Of a stretch of DNA of 7,770 nt, positions 5,472-7,770 are shown one piece after another. The position numbers and the translations under genes were made by a program. Numbering within the stretch: position 1 is the first letter of the stretch; each line of letters begins with the position of its first letter. The notes under the pieces are model-generated. The model made no database searches. It saw only the letters and a list, made by a program, of their open reading frames with translations, and was not told the DNA's origin. This stretch comes from an uncultured bacterium (GTDB lineage: Bacteria; Armatimonadota; UBA5829; DSUL01), in contig CALCJH010000308.1 in the NCBI GenBank assembly GCA_937967775.1, positions 1-7,770 of the forward strand, written 5' to 3'.

Positions 5472-6599
5472 TCAGCCCTGCGCCGCGCGGATCTCTGCCA
5501 GAACGTCCGGATCGGGTTCGCGTGTGAGGCGTTTCTGCAGGATCTCCAGGCCCTTCGGGTCGCCGATGCGTCCCAGCGCCCAGGCGGCGTGGGCGCGCAC
5601 TACCGAACTTGGGTCGTGAAGAGCCTTCAGCAATGCGGGCACGGCGGATGAATCACCGATGTTTCCCAGGGCGACACAGGCGTTGCGGCGGAGGCGGTTT
5701 CGCCCGATCCATCCGGGAGAACCCCTCTTCAGAGAGGTCTCAAACTCGGCCTGTGTCATCTCCAGCAACCAGATGAGATCCGGAAAAGCCGGCACGGGGC
5801 CGGGCTCGAAATCTGAGGGATCTCCCGGAACGGCCGCCGCGTTGTGGGGACAGACTTCCTGACAGATGTCGCAGCCGTAGATCATCGTGCCCATCAGGGG
5901 GCGCAGCTGGCGCGGGATGATACCGCTCATCTGAGTGAGGTGCGATATGCAGCGGTTCAGATCTATCTCGAACGGCGAGACAATGGCTCCCGTGGGGCAG
6001 GCCGCCAGGCAGAGCTCGCAACTGCCACAACGGTGGTCCGGAGAAGGCTCATCAAAGGGCAACTCCACGTCGGTGACGATCTCCCCGAGGACCACCCAGC
6101 TCCCGGCCTCTCCCGTGAACACGCAGGCGTTTTTCCCGGCCCAGGCCAGCCCGCTCGCCAGCGCGGCGGCGCGGTCCATCAGCGGCCCCGTATCGCACAA
6201 GACGCGCGTGGAGCAACCGGGAGCCAGTTCCTTCAGACGGGCCTCCACCACCGAGAGCTTCTCTTGCATCACAAGATGATAGTCCCTCCCGCGGGCGAAT
6301 CGGGCAGTCACTCCGCACAGGCTCTCTGGCGGGGGTGCAGGTGGGTCCGAGGGCCGCAAATACGACAACGCGCAGCAGATGACGGACTTCGCTCCGGGCA
6401 GCAGTGTGTCCGGACGGCAGAAGCGCTCCTCACTGCCTTCCGTTAGCCCGTAGTGGCCGGCGAACCCTTTCGCCACGCGTTCGCGCAGACGGCGGGCAGC
6501 CTCCTCCAGCGGGCGCGCGGGCCCTACGGCCAAACCGGTGAGTCCGGCCCGGCTGGCGCATATCCTGAGCTCCGCAACAATCCGCACGGCATCCATCAT
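5472..6599 (-). CDS. queG: Epoxyqueuosine reductase QueG
   Basis: This 375-residue cytosolic enzyme carries out the last step of queuosine synthesis, reducing epoxyqueuosine in the wobble position of GUN-anticodon tRNAs with cobalamin and two 4Fe-4S clusters. Visible landmarks are the conserved Asp136 in CDTGPLMDRAAA with LAWAGKN after it, the ferredoxin-like motif C-G-S-C-x2-C-x3-C-P (Cys191, 194, 197, 201), Cys217, and the second motif YGCDICQEVCPHN (Cys243, 246, 250). The C-terminus (about 300-370) has two HEAT-like units, NACVALGNIGDSSAVPALLKAL and AHAAWALGRIGDPKGLEIL, as usual in the family. Length matches the family. Two adjacent ATG codons (6599 and 6596) are candidates. Neither has a Shine-Dalgarno, but a TACAAT box lies 6 bases before the first, which suggests a leaderless message. 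It is divergent from the dehydrogenase gene. No other queuosine gene is in the window. Confidence 0.95.
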   Translation of the reverse strand: MMDAVRIVAELRICASRAGLTGLAVGPARPLEEAARRLRERVAKGFAGHYGLTEGSEERFCRPDTLLPGAKSVICCALSYLRPSDPPAPPPESLCGVTARFARGRDYHLVMQEKLSVVEARLKELAPGCSTRVLCDTGPLMDRAAALASGLAWAGKNACVFTGEAGSWVVLGEIVTDVELPFDEPSPDHRCGSCELCLAACPTGAIVSPFEIDLNRCISHLTQMSGIIPRQLRPLMGTMIYGCDICQEVCPHNAAAVPGDPSDFEPGPVPAFPDLIWLLEMTQAEFETSLKRGSPGWIGRNRLRRNACVALGNIGDSSAVPALLKALHDPSSVVRAHAAWALGRIGDPKGLEILQKRLTREPDPDVLAEIRAAQG

Positions 6600-6605
6600 T
6601 TGAGC

Positions 6606-6611
6606 ATTGTA
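6606..6611 (-). promoter_or_regulatory. Candidate -10 box for leaderless queG transcript
   Basis: TACAAT on the minus strand lies 6 bases upstream of the first of two tandem ATG codons of queG. Transcription starting 7 bases past the box would begin at the A of that ATG. No -35 hexamer of quality and no Shine-Dalgarno are present, which is the usual layout of leaderless bacterial promoters. Confidence 0.5.
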
Positions 6612-6710
6612 ACCCGGCCGGGGAGGAGCAGTGCGCAGGCGCGCAGAAACGGCCGATGGACGAGATAGCCGGTGGACTCCGGGGCTACCTCCGGAGAGCG
6701 TTTCTTGTGC

Positions 6711-6716
6711 CATAAT
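6711..6716 (+). promoter_or_regulatory. Candidate extended -10 box for the dehydrogenase gene
   Basis: CATAAT preceded by TGC fits an extended -10 (TGn + 5 of 6 matches). It lies 28 bases before the GTG at 6745, leaving room for a short leader with GAGGAG at 6728-6733. No good -35 is seen. A 6-base inverted repeat (CTCCGG at 6677-6682 with CCGGAG at 6691-6696) lies just upstream. Confidence 0.4.
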
Positions 6717-6744
6717 CCCGACCCTGTGAGGAGCCCTGCCAAGA

Positions 6745-7746
6745 GTGCCTGAGAAAGTCGCCATCCTGATATCCAACGAACTCCGGCGCGACATCTTCGA
6801 TGACGCTAGCTGGGAGAGCCTGCTGCGCGTTGCTGAGCCCGTCCTGCCCGTCGCCCCCGGACCGGTGACGGCAGAGATGGCGAGGGATCTTCTGCGCGGA
6901 GCCCGCGCCTGCATCACTGGATGGGGAAGCCCTGCCCTCACGGCAAACGTTCTGGCGGAAGCGGACACGCTGGGCCTCATGGCGCACGCCGCGGGAAGCG
7001 TGAAGGCGTTCGTGAGCGACGCGCTCTGGGAGAAGGACATCCGCGTGACCAGCGCGGCGCCGGCGCTGGCCATTGATGTGGCCTGGACCACCGTCGCCCT
7101 GATGGTCCTGGCGAGGAAAAACGTCTTCCTGTTGCGGGAGCATATCCGCCAAGGCGGCTGGAAGCCGATGCCGGGCTGGCCGTCCGGCGAGCTGTACGGC
7201 GCGGTGGTCGGACTGGTGGGCGCAAGCAACGTCGGCCGCCACGTGATCCGCCTGCTGGACGGCTCGGGAGCCAGGATCCTGCTCTACGACCCGTATGTGT
7301 CCGCCGAGGAAGCTGCCCGCCTGGAGGTGAAGAAGCGGGAATCGCTGGAGGATCTCATCCGGGAGTCCGACATTGTGAGTCTGCATGCTCCAAAGCTGCC
7401 GGAGACTTACCACATGCTAAACGCCGGAAACCTTGCCTTGATGAAGGATCATAGCATCCTCATCAATACGGCGCGCGGTGCACTGATTGACGAGGCGGCG
7501 CTGATCGAACTGTTGCGGACCCGTCCCATCTTCGCCTGTCTGGACGTCACGGACCCGGAGCCTCCCGCGCCGGACAGCCCGCTTCGGACGATGCCGAACG
7601 TTCTGCTGACGCCGCACCTGGCGGGGTGTGTGGGGAGCGGTCTGAAGCGGCTGGGCGCGGCAGCCGCGGACGAGGTCCGCCGTTTTCTGGCCGGCGAGCC
7701 GCTCATAAACGAGGTGACCCGCGAGATGCTTCCGCGTCTGGCCTAG
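6745..7746 (+). CDS. D-isomer-specific 2-hydroxyacid dehydrogenase
   Basis: A 333-residue NAD(P)-dependent oxidoreductase of the formate/glycerate dehydrogenase superfamily, which interconverts 2-hydroxyacids and 2-ketoacids. The N-terminal catalytic half is followed by an inserted Rossmann domain from about residue 150 (ELYGAVVGLVGASNVGRHVIRLL). Catalytic residues line up: Arg244 in LINTARGALIDE, Glu272 in LDVTDPEPP and His291 in LTPHLAG. The nucleotide loop reads G159-A-S-N-V-G164, so the middle glycine of the usual GxGxxG is Ser. An acidic residue (Asp182) after the second strand (ILLYDPY) favours NAD over NADP. The GTG at 6745 is the first start with the full fold. The GAGGAG before it is 11 bases away, a long spacing. 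Substrate is unknown; phosphoglycerate, glyoxylate or hydroxypyruvate are all possible. It is divergent from queG with no sign of functional linkage. Confidence 0.93.
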   Translation: MPEKVAILISNELRRDIFDDASWESLLRVAEPVLPVAPGPVTAEMARDLLRGARACITGWGSPALTANVLAEADTLGLMAHAAGSVKAFVSDALWEKDIRVTSAAPALAIDVAWTTVALMVLARKNVFLLREHIRQGGWKPMPGWPSGELYGAVVGLVGASNVGRHVIRLLDGSGARILLYDPYVSAEEAARLEVKKRESLEDLIRESDIVSLHAPKLPETYHMLNAGNLALMKDHSILINTARGALIDEAALIELLRTRPIFACLDVTDPEPPAPDSPLRTMPNVLLTPHLAGCVGSGLKRLGAAAADEVRRFLAGEPLINEVTREMLPRLA

Positions 7747-7770
7747 CGGCTTAGGGGCGTTATTCCGCGT

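Noticed and set aside
6600..7229. Extension of the queG frame into the dehydrogenase gene
   Set aside because: QueG homology begins at the tandem ATG near 6599; the extension is antisense to a clear dehydrogenase gene.
7747..7770. Possible terminator after the dehydrogenase (GCGG ... CCGC)
   Set aside because: The stem is only 4 bases, the loop is long, and any T-tract would lie beyond the window.

Overview
The window is GC-rich bacterial chromosome with short intergenic gaps and no mobile element, CRISPR array, rRNA or tRNA that I can see. Three observations suggest an under-studied lineage: two genes appear to start at or near their own transcription start, GTG starts are used, and most products are only family-level matches. 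The sequence alone does not fix the phylum.

Positions 1-2134 (minus strand) hold a metalloid-type resistance cluster. In transcription order it runs: a DUF318/ArsP-family permease, an ArsR/SmtB repressor with an ELCVC metal site, and a membrane-anchored thioredoxin-like protein that runs off the left edge. arsR and the thioredoxin gene overlap by 4 bases (ATGA). A dyad made of ATATCTG half-sites sits just before the permease gene and is the best candidate ArsR operator.

Positions 2255-5264 (minus strand) hold a compact five-gene unit that ends in a strong intrinsic terminator. In order it encodes a class V aminotransferase-fold (cysteine desulfurase-like) enzyme, a 92-residue protein whose GTG start overlaps the desulfurase stop, a 63-residue helical protein, and two proteins of 179 and 218 residues. 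The C-terminal parts of the last two resemble V4R (4-vinyl reductase/hydrocarbon-binding) domains, and each carries its own Cys/His cluster. I cannot assign this set to a described pathway. It is the best candidate for an undescribed system: a PLP sulfur- or selenium-handling enzyme linked to a heteromeric pair of V4R-like ligand- or metal-binding proteins.

Positions 5472-6599 (minus strand) encode epoxyqueuosine reductase QueG, with two 4Fe-4S motifs and a C-terminal HEAT-like region. Diverging from it, 6745-7746 (plus strand) encodes a D-isomer-specific 2-hydroxyacid dehydrogenase of unknown substrate. The last 24 bases carry no gene.

Functionally, the left cluster looks like regulated efflux or detoxification of arsenic-like compounds with a redox helper. 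The middle cluster looks like a dedicated sulfur-dependent module. The right-hand genes are tRNA modification and general metabolism.
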